A DNA stretch of 64,000 nt. Origin: CAZSDU01 sp964429135. GTDB lineage: Bacteria > Bacteroidota > Bacteroidia > Bacteroidales > FEN-979. Below the pieces are notes generated by a model. It ran no database searches. It saw only the letters and a program-made list of their open reading frames with translations, and was not told where the DNA came from. This document shows positions 26,934 through 34,506 of the stretch, piece after piece. Each line of letters opens with the position of its first letter. Position 1 is the stretch's first letter. The stretch is from positions 1 to 64,000 of the forward strand of contig CAYSAU010000015.1 in NCBI GenBank assembly GCA_964429135.1, given 5' to 3'. The position numbers and the translations under genes are program-made.

Positions 26934-28181
26934 CTAATCGAGCTTGTGTATCACCAGACCTGATCTCAGTTTTGGCTCAAACCAGGTGGTTTTTGGTGGC
27001 ATGATATTCCCAGAATCTGCAATATCGATGAGTTGTTTCATGGACACCGGATAAAGTGCGAAAGCAGCCTTCATCTCTCCGCTGTCAACCCTTTTAACCA
27101 GCTCTCCCAGGCCACGGATTCCCCCAACAAAATCAATCCTGTCTGAAGTCCTGAGATCTTTGATGTTCAAAATCTGATCCAGGACTAGACGGGAAAGAAT
27201 CGTCACATCGAGTACTCCGATCGGATCCAAATCATTGTAAGTGCCAGGTTTTGCCATAAGGGAATACCATTTCTCCTCGAGATACAAGCCGAAATTATGG
27301 AGTTGATCAGGTTTATATATGGTTTTACCCTTGCATTCAATCTCAAAGACAGTTTCCAGCTTTAGGATAAAATCTTCAGGGGTCAATCCATTCAGATCCC
27401 TGACCACCCGGTTGTAGTCAATGATGGATAGCTGGTTATCTGGAAAATGAACGGCAAGAAAATAATTGTATTCCTCTTTACCTGTATGTCCCGGATTATT
27501 CATCTTTTTCTCGTTCCCGACCAGGGCTGCAGCGGCTGTGCGATGATGACCATCAGCGACATAGGTAAAAGGGATACGGCTGAATAGCTCAATGAGCTTA
27601 TGTATGATAAATTCATCGCGGATTACCCAGAACTGATGCCCCACTCCGTCTTGGGCAATAAAATCGTATGCCGCTGAATTTTTACTAACAAAGTCAGAAA
27701 CAATGCGATCTATTTCAGGAATAGCAGGATAAGTGAAAAAAACAGGCTCCATGTTGGCATTGGTGATGCGAACATGCTTCATCCGGTCTTCTTCTTTGTC
27801 TTTTCGGGTCAGTTCGTGTTTTTTTATGATCCCTTTCATATAGTCATCAACAGCTGCACAGCCAACGATGCCATATTGGGTTTTCCCGTTCATGGTCTGA
27901 GCATAGATGTAGAGCATATCACATTCATCCTGTATAAGCCATCCGTTATTTTGAAACATTTCAAAATTTTCCCTGGCTTTATCATAAACAGCTTGAGCGT
28001 GGATATCAATATCTGCAGGAAGATCAATTTCAGGTTTAATGATATGGAGGAGAGAATAGGGATTCCCTTTTGATTCTGCTCTTGCTTCTTCCGAGTTCAG
28101 AACGTCATAAGGCCTTGAGGCGAGCTCTTTGGAGATTTCCTTAGGTGGTCTCAGGCCTTTGAAAGCTTTCAAAATAGCCAT
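26934..28181 (-). CDS. DUF1015 family protein (last gene of the serine operon)
   Basis: A 415-aa cytoplasmic protein of family DUF1015. Landmarks are FKGLRPPKE, SRPYDVLNSEEA, LLHIIKPEID, and YVADGHHRTAAAAL with Asp210-Gly-His-His-Arg214. The DGHHR motif is like the phosphate-binding motif of ParB/sulfiredoxin-fold proteins, which include the archaeal free-serine kinase SerK. The gene follows serC, serA and a small four-helix gene on the same strand. That position is one I associate with this phylum and it points to serine metabolism. No activity is established; a serine kinase or phosphoserine-related role is inference. Confidence 0.85.
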   Translation of the reverse strand: MAILKAFKGLRPPKEISKELASRPYDVLNSEEARAESKGNPYSLLHIIKPEIDLPADIDIHAQAVYDKARENFEMFQNNGWLIQDECDMLYIYAQTMNGKTQYGIVGCAAVDDYMKGIIKKHELTRKDKEEDRMKHVRITNANMEPVFFTYPAIPEIDRIVSDFVSKNSAAYDFIAQDGVGHQFWVIRDEFIIHKLIELFSRIPFTYVADGHHRTAAAALVGNEKKMNNPGHTGKEEYNYFLAVHFPDNQLSIIDYNRVVRDLNGLTPEDFILKLETVFEIECKGKTIYKPDQLHNFGLYLEEKWYSLMAKPGTYNDLDPIGVLDVTILSRLVLDQILNIKDLRTSDRIDFVGGIRGLGELVKRVDSGEMKAAFALYPVSMKQLIDIADSGNIMPPKTTWFEPKLRSGLVIHKLD

Positions 28182-28217
28182 TTTTAATTTAATTTAAAAG
28201 TTAAGGTTACAGGGAGA

Positions 28218-28649
28218 TCAAATGTCATCAACTTCTTCTTCATCATCATGCTCACCGGGTTTTACACTGCGTTGCAGTGATCCGATCAGGGCACCAATCA
28301 TTTTAGTCATCTCCATCAGATGATTTTTTGAATCATCGTAGGCTTCAGGCTGAATAAATTTCTGGTTTCTGGCAATGGTCGAAATAACTACACACTCCCT
28401 GACAGAACTTTTTGCCATTTTCAGATAATATACAAACTGACTCTTATTTCTCGACGATCCTTCGGCGATATTCAAAGCAATTCCGTTGGCAGATGCCAGG
28501 AACCGTTCAAAAAACGATTTTGCAAAGAGATCATGGTCAGTCTTCCTTGACATGATATAAACCCAATTGACGTATTCCAGGGCCTTATGGTAGATTCTCA
28601 GGTCTTCAAATCTGAAGAATGTGGTCGGTCTTTCGTGTTCGTTTTCCAT
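28218..28649 (-). CDS. S23-type four-helix bundle protein
   Basis: A 143-aa, largely helical protein of the 23S rRNA intervening-sequence protein family (TIGR02436-like). Landmarks are FRFEDLRIYHKALEYVNWVY, FAKSFFERFLASANGIALNIAEGSSR and FVYYLKMAKSSVRECVVIS. The tail is very acidic (DDEEEVDDI). These proteins form pentameric bundles and are related to Avd, the accessory protein of diversity-generating retroelements, but no reverse transcriptase or template repeat is present here. The gene stands between serA and DUF1015, with 52 and 36 bases on either side. Confidence 0.85.
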   Translation of the reverse strand: MENEHERPTTFFRFEDLRIYHKALEYVNWVYIMSRKTDHDLFAKSFFERFLASANGIALNIAEGSSRNKSQFVYYLKMAKSSVRECVVISTIARNQKFIQPEAYDDSKNHLMEMTKMIGALIGSLQRSVKPGEHDDEEEVDDI

Positions 28650-28701
28650 GGCTTTAATGTCAATAAAATATGAGTTTAAGAGAAGCGGATGATATAATAT
28701 C

Positions 28702-29625
28702 TCACTTGTTGACCTGGAATGTTTTATCTCCGTTTTTAATAAAGTTCACGATTTGTCTGGCCGCTGCAATACCAGCATTGATATTGGCCTCTTCCGTCTG
28801 AGCTCCCATCTTTTTCGGGGTGGAGAAATACCTGGTTCTGAAATTGGCTTCAATGTCTGCTTTGTTGGTTGGTTCAACATCGGTAAGATAAGCAAAGTCT
28901 TTGCGTTCCTGAAACATTTTCAACAAATCGGTTTCATGAATGACCTCCGCCCTTGCAGTATTGACAAGACATGCCGGCACAGGCATTGCTGACAGCAGGT
29001 CAAAGTTGATGGATTGTCTGGTATGATTATTGGCAGGAATATGCAGGGATATATACTGGCATTTACCGTAAAGTTCGGCGACAGTATCCAAAGCGATCAC
29101 ACCATCTTTTTCAATGTCAGCTTTTGACACGAAAGGATCATAAGCATAAATGCTCATTCCAAAACCTTTGGCAATTCGGGAAACATTCTTTCCCACAAAG
29201 CCATAGGCATGAATACCCAGGTTTTTTCCCATCAGCTCAGAACCTGACTTGCCGTTGAAAAAGTTACGGGCATGGTAAACCATCAACCCCATCGCGAGCT
29301 CAGCCACAGCATTTGAATTTTGTCCTGGTGTATTCATGGCAACAACCCCTTTTGAGGTAGCAGCAGCCAGGTCAATATTGTCATAACCTGCACCGGCCCT
29401 GACGACAATCTTTAAATTTTTTCCTGCTTCGATCACTGCCTGATCGGCTTTATCACTTCTGATAATCAGCGCATCCACATCAGCTACCGCTTTGATCAGA
29501 TCCTCCTGACTGGTGTAATTCTCCAGAAGAATTAATTCAAAGCCGGCATTTTCCACTACATTTCTAATTCCTTTTACTGCAACTGGAGCAAAAGGTTTGT
29601 CGGTAGCAACCATTACTTTTGTCAT
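28702..29625 (-). CDS. serA: D-3-phosphoglycerate dehydrogenase, short Bacteroidota type
   Basis: Catalyses the first step of serine synthesis (3-phosphoglycerate to 3-phosphohydroxypyruvate with NAD). It has 307 aa and lacks the C-terminal ACT domain of E. coli SerA, so serine feedback through that domain is absent. The catalytic Arg225 (VNTARAEVIHE) and Glu251 (DVEPTN) are present. The catalytic His position holds Lys271 (STPKKMGAQTEEA), and the nucleotide loop reads AYGFVG (Ala140) rather than GxGxxG. I recall the same TPKKMGAQ form in other Bacteroidota SerA, so it is probably a family trait and not decay. serC lies 14 bases upstream. Confidence 0.88.
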   Translation of the reverse strand: MTKVMVATDKPFAPVAVKGIRNVVENAGFELILLENYTSQEDLIKAVADVDALIIRSDKADQAVIEAGKNLKIVVRAGAGYDNIDLAAATSKGVVAMNTPGQNSNAVAELAMGLMVYHARNFFNGKSGSELMGKNLGIHAYGFVGKNVSRIAKGFGMSIYAYDPFVSKADIEKDGVIALDTVAELYGKCQYISLHIPANNHTRQSINFDLLSAMPVPACLVNTARAEVIHETDLLKMFQERKDFAYLTDVEPTNKADIEANFRTRYFSTPKKMGAQTEEANINAGIAAARQIVNFIKNGDKTFQVNK

Positions 29626-29639
29626 ATCTTTTAATTCGG

Positions 29640-30710
29640 TTAAGCGTTTAACTTTTCAAATTCCTGCATGGCGTCAACCAGGGCCTGAACACTTTCGTAA
29701 GGAAGAGCATTGTAGGTGGAAGCCCGGAAGCCCCCTACAGAACGGTGTCCTTTGATGCCGATCATACCCCTTGGTTTTGTGAATTCCATAAAGGCTTCTT
29801 CTTTGTCCTTGTATGGTTCCTTCATGACAAAACAGATATTCATCAGCGAACGGCTTTCTTTTTCTACGGTACCAACAAACATCTTACTGCGGTCAATGGC
29901 ATCATATAGGAGATTAGCCTTTTTTAAATTCATGTCTTCTATGGCTTTAACCCCGCCCAGGTTTTTGATCCACCTGAGCGTTTCAAGACAAGTATATATG
30001 GCGAAAACCGGAGGTGTATTATAAAGTGAGGGTTCCTTTAAGTGGGTAGCATAGCTCAGCATGGTAGGAATTTTACGCTCGACCTTTGCCAGCATATCCT
30101 CCTTGATGATAATGAAAGTAACCCCAGCAGGACCAAGATTTTTCTGGGCTCCGCCATAGATCATGGAGTATTTCGAAACATCAATCGGGCGACTTAGGAT
30201 ATCCGATGACATGTCGGCGATCAGTGGAACCGGACTGTCCATATCTTTACGGATCTCTGATCCGTAGATGGTGTTGTTGGTCGTAATATGAAAATAATCC
30301 ACATCTTCAGGAATGCTATAATGGGCTGGAATATAAGTGAAATTTTTATCCTTGGATGAGGCTACCACATTGACTTCTCCGAAGAAACGGGCTTCCTTAA
30401 TTGCTTTTTCAGCCCAAACGCCTGTTTCCAAATAGGCTGCTTTTGTATTAAGAAAATTATAAGGGATCATACAGAATTGCATGCTTGCCCCACCGCCAAG
30501 GAAAATTACCTGGTACCCGGCAGGGATCTTCAGAAGTTCTTTAAATAAGGCCATTGTTTCATCCAGAATGGCCTGGAAATCTTTGCTTCGGTGAGAAATT
30601 TCAAGCAGGGATAAACCGATGCCGTTTAGGTCAAGTACAGCCTTTGCCGAATTTTCGACGGCAACGCGGGGGAGAATGGAGGGGCCGGCGTTAAAATTGT
30701 GCTTCTTCAT
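29640..30710 (-). CDS. serC: phosphoserine aminotransferase
   Basis: Converts 3-phosphohydroxypyruvate and glutamate to phosphoserine and 2-oxoglutarate (second step of serine synthesis; also used in pyridoxine synthesis). The 356-aa class V aminotransferase begins KKHNFNAGPSILPRVA and shows SLLEISHRSKDF, FLGGGASMQF, the PLP lysine Lys190 in YGGAQKNLGPAG, and a C-terminal GHRSVGGFRASTYNALP phosphate-binding stretch. It is followed by serA at 14 bases. A separate SerB phosphatase is not in the window. Confidence 0.96.
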   Translation of the reverse strand: MKKHNFNAGPSILPRVAVENSAKAVLDLNGIGLSLLEISHRSKDFQAILDETMALFKELLKIPAGYQVIFLGGGASMQFCMIPYNFLNTKAAYLETGVWAEKAIKEARFFGEVNVVASSKDKNFTYIPAHYSIPEDVDYFHITTNNTIYGSEIRKDMDSPVPLIADMSSDILSRPIDVSKYSMIYGGAQKNLGPAGVTFIIIKEDMLAKVERKIPTMLSYATHLKEPSLYNTPPVFAIYTCLETLRWIKNLGGVKAIEDMNLKKANLLYDAIDRSKMFVGTVEKESRSLMNICFVMKEPYKDKEEAFMEFTKPRGMIGIKGHRSVGGFRASTYNALPYESVQALVDAMQEFEKLNA

Positions 30711-30805
30711 AAATCAAAAATTTAAAATTGAATTTCATATTAATAAGACAAAGGAAAAGAAATTAATTGGAATTTCAAAACATAAAATCAAGGAGGAGGA
30801 TAAAT

Positions 30806-31726
30806 TTATTCCACTCTGTTTCTCGCATCGATATCTGACAAAAATACCCAGTAACCGTTTTCAAAAATTAAGCCATCTACCTGATCTGACGAGGGAACAT
30901 AGTATTGAAATTTTCCTTGAAGGCTGGGATCCAAGGGGACTAGGTGATCACAGACAATCATGTTCATTTTTTTTGACTCAGGGATAAATTCACGGGTTTT
31001 AGCGTTCCATTTTGGTTGGTATGAAATCCTTTGCACCTCATAACGTAATACCATTGAAGCGGAGGAGGAAAAACGAAAAATTACCCGGGTGTTCAGTTCT
31101 TCTTTGTATTGCTTGAAAACTCTCCCACCGAAAACAACATTTTTTTGATTATCCATGTATAGCACTTCAATGACTTTTTCCGTGATTTGGGCGTCCTTAC
31201 CATGCCAACCTAATAAAATGTAAGCATCCTCATTGTCCCCCATTTTAAACGGGATGATTTTATAATATAAAGCGCCGTACCATTGTTCCGGGACAAGGAT
31301 TTTCTGTTCCGGATTTTCAATGCGGTCTGAATGATCATTTAGCAGAAGTACTGAGTTTTTCCCTCCCTTGGCGAATTGAAGGATTCCATAATATTTATGG
31401 CTTCCATCTTGAAAACAAACATTCCAGTTGAAAATCCTGAATGTCTTATCCGGAGAGTAAACTTGTCCGATTCCTTTTAATGCAGCAAAGGGATAAGAAA
31501 TAGAGCCGGGTAATTCCAATGCCTTGGCAAGCAATGATTGTACCTTTAATTGCCGCTGATTCCGCTCTGGGTCATTTTCGACGGTATCTGTGCAGAGAAA
31601 TAAACTGACAGAGTCTTCAGCATTTTTTAAGGAATGAAATACCTGTGCAGTCAATAGGTGGGCTATGCCACCAAAAAGAGCAATCAGAAGCACTGCTTTT
31701 CTGATCCCGCTATTTATTAAATGCAT
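30806..31726 (-). CDS. exported protein of unknown function
   Basis: A 306-aa protein with a signal peptide-like start (GIRKAVLLIALFGGIAHLLTAQ). I do not recognise a domain. It is rich in beta-prone segments (KYYGILQFAKGGKNSVLLLND, WYGALYYKIIPFK, AYILLGWHGKD, KNVVFGGRVFKQY) and ends with LDPSLQGKFQYYVPSSDQVDGLIFENGYWVFL. The last stretch describes a 'this is the value if present' pattern seen in Bacteroidota secreted proteins. It lies 95 bases upstream of serC, so it may share the serine transcript, but I see no functional link. Confidence 0.6.
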   Translation of the reverse strand: MHLINSGIRKAVLLIALFGGIAHLLTAQVFHSLKNAEDSVSLFLCTDTVENDPERNQRQLKVQSLLAKALELPGSISYPFAALKGIGQVYSPDKTFRIFNWNVCFQDGSHKYYGILQFAKGGKNSVLLLNDHSDRIENPEQKILVPEQWYGALYYKIIPFKMGDNEDAYILLGWHGKDAQITEKVIEVLYMDNQKNVVFGGRVFKQYKEELNTRVIFRFSSSASMVLRYEVQRISYQPKWNAKTREFIPESKKMNMIVCDHLVPLDPSLQGKFQYYVPSSDQVDGLIFENGYWVFLSDIDARNRVE

Positions 31727-31768
31727 TGAATTAAAAACGATAATTCTGCTTCTTTATTTTGAATCCTG

Positions 31769-31776
31769 TACTTTTG
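31769..31776 (+). promoter_or_regulatory. Bacteroidota-type -7 element for the acyl-CoA reductase gene
   Basis: TACTTTTG, 15 bases before ATG 31792. It excludes the more upstream TTG as a start because that codon would precede transcription. Confidence 0.5.
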
Positions 31777-31791
31777 CAAAAAGTCCGGGAG

Positions 31792-32838
31792 ATGTTATTA
31801 AGGAGAAGGATAGAAACTTTCGTGCAATTGGGGGAGATCCTCAGGGAATTTCCTTTTAAATCTGAAAATAAATGGATGCCTGTGTTGACCAGTGAGGCTA
31901 TCTTAGCTGAAAAGGAAAATCCCTGGTTCACCCAGGATAGTATCAGCTCTGCCTTAGTCTCTATCGGTGAATCCCTCATGGAGGAAAAAATTGAACAATG
32001 GATTGAACCCTATCAGCATCAGATCCAAAAAAATGAGAAAATATGTAATATTGCTGTAGTGATGGCGGGAAACATTCCTGCTGTCGGATTTCACGACTTC
32101 CTTTGCGTGCTTATCAGTGGTAATAAGCTGATAGCAAAACTTTCCTCACAGGACAGGAGGTTAATTTCCGCTATGGCAGAAATTCTCAAGAGTCTGGACC
32201 CGGAATGGAGAAAATATATTCATTTTTCTGAAAATACGATATCGGATTTTCAGAAGATCATAGCCACGGGAACCAACCATACCATCAGGCATTACACTTA
32301 TTATTTTAAACAATACCCTTATCTTTTCCGGCATAATAGAAATTCTGTTGCTGTTCTGAATGGCAGGGAGACCAGTGTTCAGCTTGAGGCATTGGCCGGG
32401 GATATGCTGAAATACTTTGGTTTGGGCTGCCGTAATGTGTCCAAATTGTTTGTCCCTCGGGGATATGACTTCAAGGCTTTGATGACAGCTCTGGAACCTT
32501 ATCGCTATTACATCGGACATAATAAATACATGAATAATTACAATTACAACAAATCTATCTTTAACCTCAATCAAATACCCTTTGAGGATACAGGATTTTT
32601 GCTTTTTACACATACTGTTCAACTTAAATCAAATATCGGTGTTATCTATTATGAGGAATATATTGATAATCAAATACTCAAGAATAAGATTTTGGAAGAG
32701 AAGGAATTTATTCAGTGTGTCGTTTGTACTCCGGGTACAGGGTTAAACGGCATTCCACCGGGGCAGAGTCAGAAGCCCGACTTATGGGACTATGCGGATA
32801 GCATCGATACCATGAATTTTATCCTTCAGCCGAATTGA
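31792..32838 (+). CDS. LuxC-family acyl-CoA reductase
   Basis: A 348-aa protein of the LuxC family, which reduces acyl-CoA or acyl-enzyme to fatty aldehyde with NADPH. Family features are VVMAGNIPAVGFHDFLCVLISGN, a central AVLNGRETSVQLEAL, and the catalytic cysteine Cys213 in YFGLGCRNVSKLFVP. It ends near SIDTMNFILQP. No LuxD or LuxE is adjacent. In non-luminous Bacteroidota the family is found without lux genes, and the likely use is lipid or aldehyde metabolism (inference). The start at 31792 fits the promoter. The downstream neighbour is rpmE2, which has its own promoter. Confidence 0.88.
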   Translation: MLLRRRIETFVQLGEILREFPFKSENKWMPVLTSEAILAEKENPWFTQDSISSALVSIGESLMEEKIEQWIEPYQHQIQKNEKICNIAVVMAGNIPAVGFHDFLCVLISGNKLIAKLSSQDRRLISAMAEILKSLDPEWRKYIHFSENTISDFQKIIATGTNHTIRHYTYYFKQYPYLFRHNRNSVAVLNGRETSVQLEALAGDMLKYFGLGCRNVSKLFVPRGYDFKALMTALEPYRYYIGHNKYMNNYNYNKSIFNLNQIPFEDTGFLLFTHTVQLKSNIGVIYYEEYIDNQILKNKILEEKEFIQCVVCTPGTGLNGIPPGQSQKPDLWDYADSIDTMNFILQPN

Positions 32839-32848
32839 TTGAATTATT

Positions 32849-32878
32849 TTTGGATTTCAAAAAATTTTCTTACTTTTG
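32849..32878 (+). promoter_or_regulatory. Bacteroidota promoter of rpmE2
   Basis: TTTG (32849-32852), an 18-base spacer, then TACTTTTG (32871-32878). The rpmE2 ATG is 27 bases downstream. Confidence 0.6.
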
Positions 32879-32905
32879 CAGCCTTCAAATAAAAAAATTG
32901 CTTTC

Positions 32906-33175
32906 ATGAAAAAAGATATTCATCCAAAGGAATACAGAATGGTCGTTTTTAAGGACATGTCAAATGAATATTCCTTTCTTTCCAAATCCACAGTAAAGAC
33001 CAAAGAAACCATTGTTTGGGAAGATGGTCTCGAGTATCCATTGATAAAACTTGAAATATCGCATACTTCTCATCCTTTTTATACCGGAAAAATGAAACTG
33101 GTTGATACTGCCGGACGTGTTGATAAGTTTAAAACCAGGTATCAAAAGCATATGGATAAGAAAGCTGGCAACTGA
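32906..33175 (+). CDS. rpmE2: 50S ribosomal protein L31, type B
   Basis: An 89-aa ribosomal protein. I set the start at ATG 32906 (MKKDIHPKEYRMVVFKDMSN), the conserved L31 beginning. Conserved signatures FLSKSTVKTKETI, YPLIKLEISHTSHPFYTGK and GRVDKFKTRY follow. It has no CxxC zinc motif, so it is the zinc-independent type B (YkgM-like) form, which can replace zinc-binding L31 when zinc is scarce. I see no zinc-uptake genes nearby, so zinc regulation is not supported here. A strong terminator follows. Confidence 0.95.
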   Translation: MKKDIHPKEYRMVVFKDMSNEYSFLSKSTVKTKETIVWEDGLEYPLIKLEISHTSHPFYTGKMKLVDTAGRVDKFKTRYQKHMDKKAGN

Positions 33176-33190
33176 TAAGGATTTCTGGTT

Positions 33191-33232
33191 AAAAAAAAAT
33201 CCTCCCCCTTCCTCTGATGGGGGTTTTTTTTT
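33191..33232 (+). terminator. intrinsic terminator after rpmE2
   Basis: An A-run (33191-33199), then CCCCC (33204-33208), a 10-base loop, GGGGG (33219-33223), then nine T. The flanking A and T runs extend pairing, so it could act in both directions. Confidence 0.8.
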
Positions 33233-33244
33233 GTATTTAAATTG

Positions 33245-33252
33245 TAATTTTG
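33245..33252 (+). promoter_or_regulatory. possible -7 element for the GlmU-like gene
   Basis: TAATTTTG, 43 bases before ATG 33296 and just after the rpmE2 terminator. No -33 match at proper spacing. Confidence 0.4.
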
Positions 33253-33295
33253 TATCCTTTATGACGTTTTAATTTTCATATGTAATACTGACAAG

Positions 33296-34486
33296 ATGAA
33301 TTATATTCTTTTTGATGAAAGTATTGTCCGGACAAATTTGCTACCCCTTACATTTATGCGTCCTGTCGCCGATATTCGTATCGGGATCCTTACCATTCGT
33401 GAGAAATGGGAAAAGCACCTAAAGGCGAAAACCTCCACACTTACCGATCCCTATTTGTCGAAGAAATATCCCATTTTGAAAGAGCGGGTAAATGTCCTGA
33501 TTAATGGGTCCGTATGCCCTAACGAGGAAATTGTGACAGCCATTAAAAATTTGAAAGCGAATCAGATCATTGTCAATAACGACACCATCATTGCTCTTCA
33601 TGTAACAGAAGATGAGTTGGATAAAATAGGGGATCCCACCACCGAGGGAATAGAAGAAATTACCGTGAAAGAGACTCCCCTCAAGGTCAATCATACCTGG
33701 GAGATATTCTCCAAAAATGGCATGGCTTTAGAAGACGACTTTAAATTGATTACAAAAGGCCGAAAATCCCAGCTAATCAGTAAGACGAATCATGTATTCG
33801 GTGAGGAAAATATATTTGTGGAAAAAGGAGCCAGGGTGGAATGCGTTGTGATCAATGCCACTCAAGGGCCTGTTTATATTGGAAAAAATTCGGAAATTAT
33901 GGAAGGCAGTTTGATCAGGGGACCTTTTGCGTTATGCGAACATGCCCAGGTAAAAATGGCTGCAAAAATATATGGACCTACCACCATCGGTCCCTATTGC
34001 CGCGTGGGTGGAGAAGTGAATAATTCTGTAATGTTCGGGTATTCCAATAAAGCCCATGATGGCTTTCTTGGTCATTCTGTCATCTCAGAATGGTGTAACC
34101 TGGGAGCCGATACCAATACTTCAAACCTTAAAAACACCTATGATGCTGTGAGGCTTTGGAGCTATGGCAAGCAAACTTTCATCAATACTCATCTTCAATT
34201 TTGCGGACTCATCATGGGTGACCATTCAAAATGTGCCATTAATACCATGTTTAATACAGGTACCGTGGTGGGGGTAAATGCCAACATCTTCGGAGCCGGT
34301 TTTCAGAGAAATTTTATTCCTTCATTCACCTGGGGTATGTCTTCTGGTCATATGAATTATACCCTGAATAAAGCTTTGGAAGTGGCAGAAATTGTATATA
34401 AACGAAGAAATTTGGTGTTTGACCCGGTTGAGCAGGAGCTTCTTTCATGTGTTTACAATCTTACATTGAAGAATAAACACCTTTAA
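33296..34486 (+). CDS. alternative bacterial GlmU-like sugar-nucleotide transferase/acyltransferase
   Basis: A 396-aa protein of the alternative GlmU type (TIGR03991-like) of Bacteroidota. The first 160 residues correspond to a nucleotidyltransferase-like fold, starting MNYILFDESIVRTNLLPLTF and RPVADIRIGILTIREKWE. The usual LAAGxGTRM nucleotide-binding motif of GlmU is absent. The C-terminal half is a left-handed beta-helix with hexapeptide repeats (YIGKNSEIMEGSLIRGP, IYGPTTIGPYCRVGGEVNNS, HSVISEWCNLGADTNTSN) like acyltransferases. Proposed role: UDP-N-acetylglucosamine synthesis for peptidoglycan. It precedes lon by 20 bases. Confidence 0.82.
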   Translation: MNYILFDESIVRTNLLPLTFMRPVADIRIGILTIREKWEKHLKAKTSTLTDPYLSKKYPILKERVNVLINGSVCPNEEIVTAIKNLKANQIIVNNDTIIALHVTEDELDKIGDPTTEGIEEITVKETPLKVNHTWEIFSKNGMALEDDFKLITKGRKSQLISKTNHVFGEENIFVEKGARVECVVINATQGPVYIGKNSEIMEGSLIRGPFALCEHAQVKMAAKIYGPTTIGPYCRVGGEVNNSVMFGYSNKAHDGFLGHSVISEWCNLGADTNTSNLKNTYDAVRLWSYGKQTFINTHLQFCGLIMGDHSKCAINTMFNTGTVVGVNANIFGAGFQRNFIPSFTWGMSSGHMNYTLNKALEVAEIVYKRRNLVFDPVEQELLSCVYNLTLKNKHL

Positions 34487-34506
34487 ACCGGGTTTGAAAA
34501 AAATTT

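Noticed and set aside
28218..28649. Possible diversity-generating retroelement around the Avd-related four-helix protein
   Set aside because: No reverse transcriptase, template repeat or variable repeat is visible within several kilobases.
31792..32838. Bioluminescence operon
   Set aside because: Only a LuxC-family reductase is present; luciferase and luxDE are absent.
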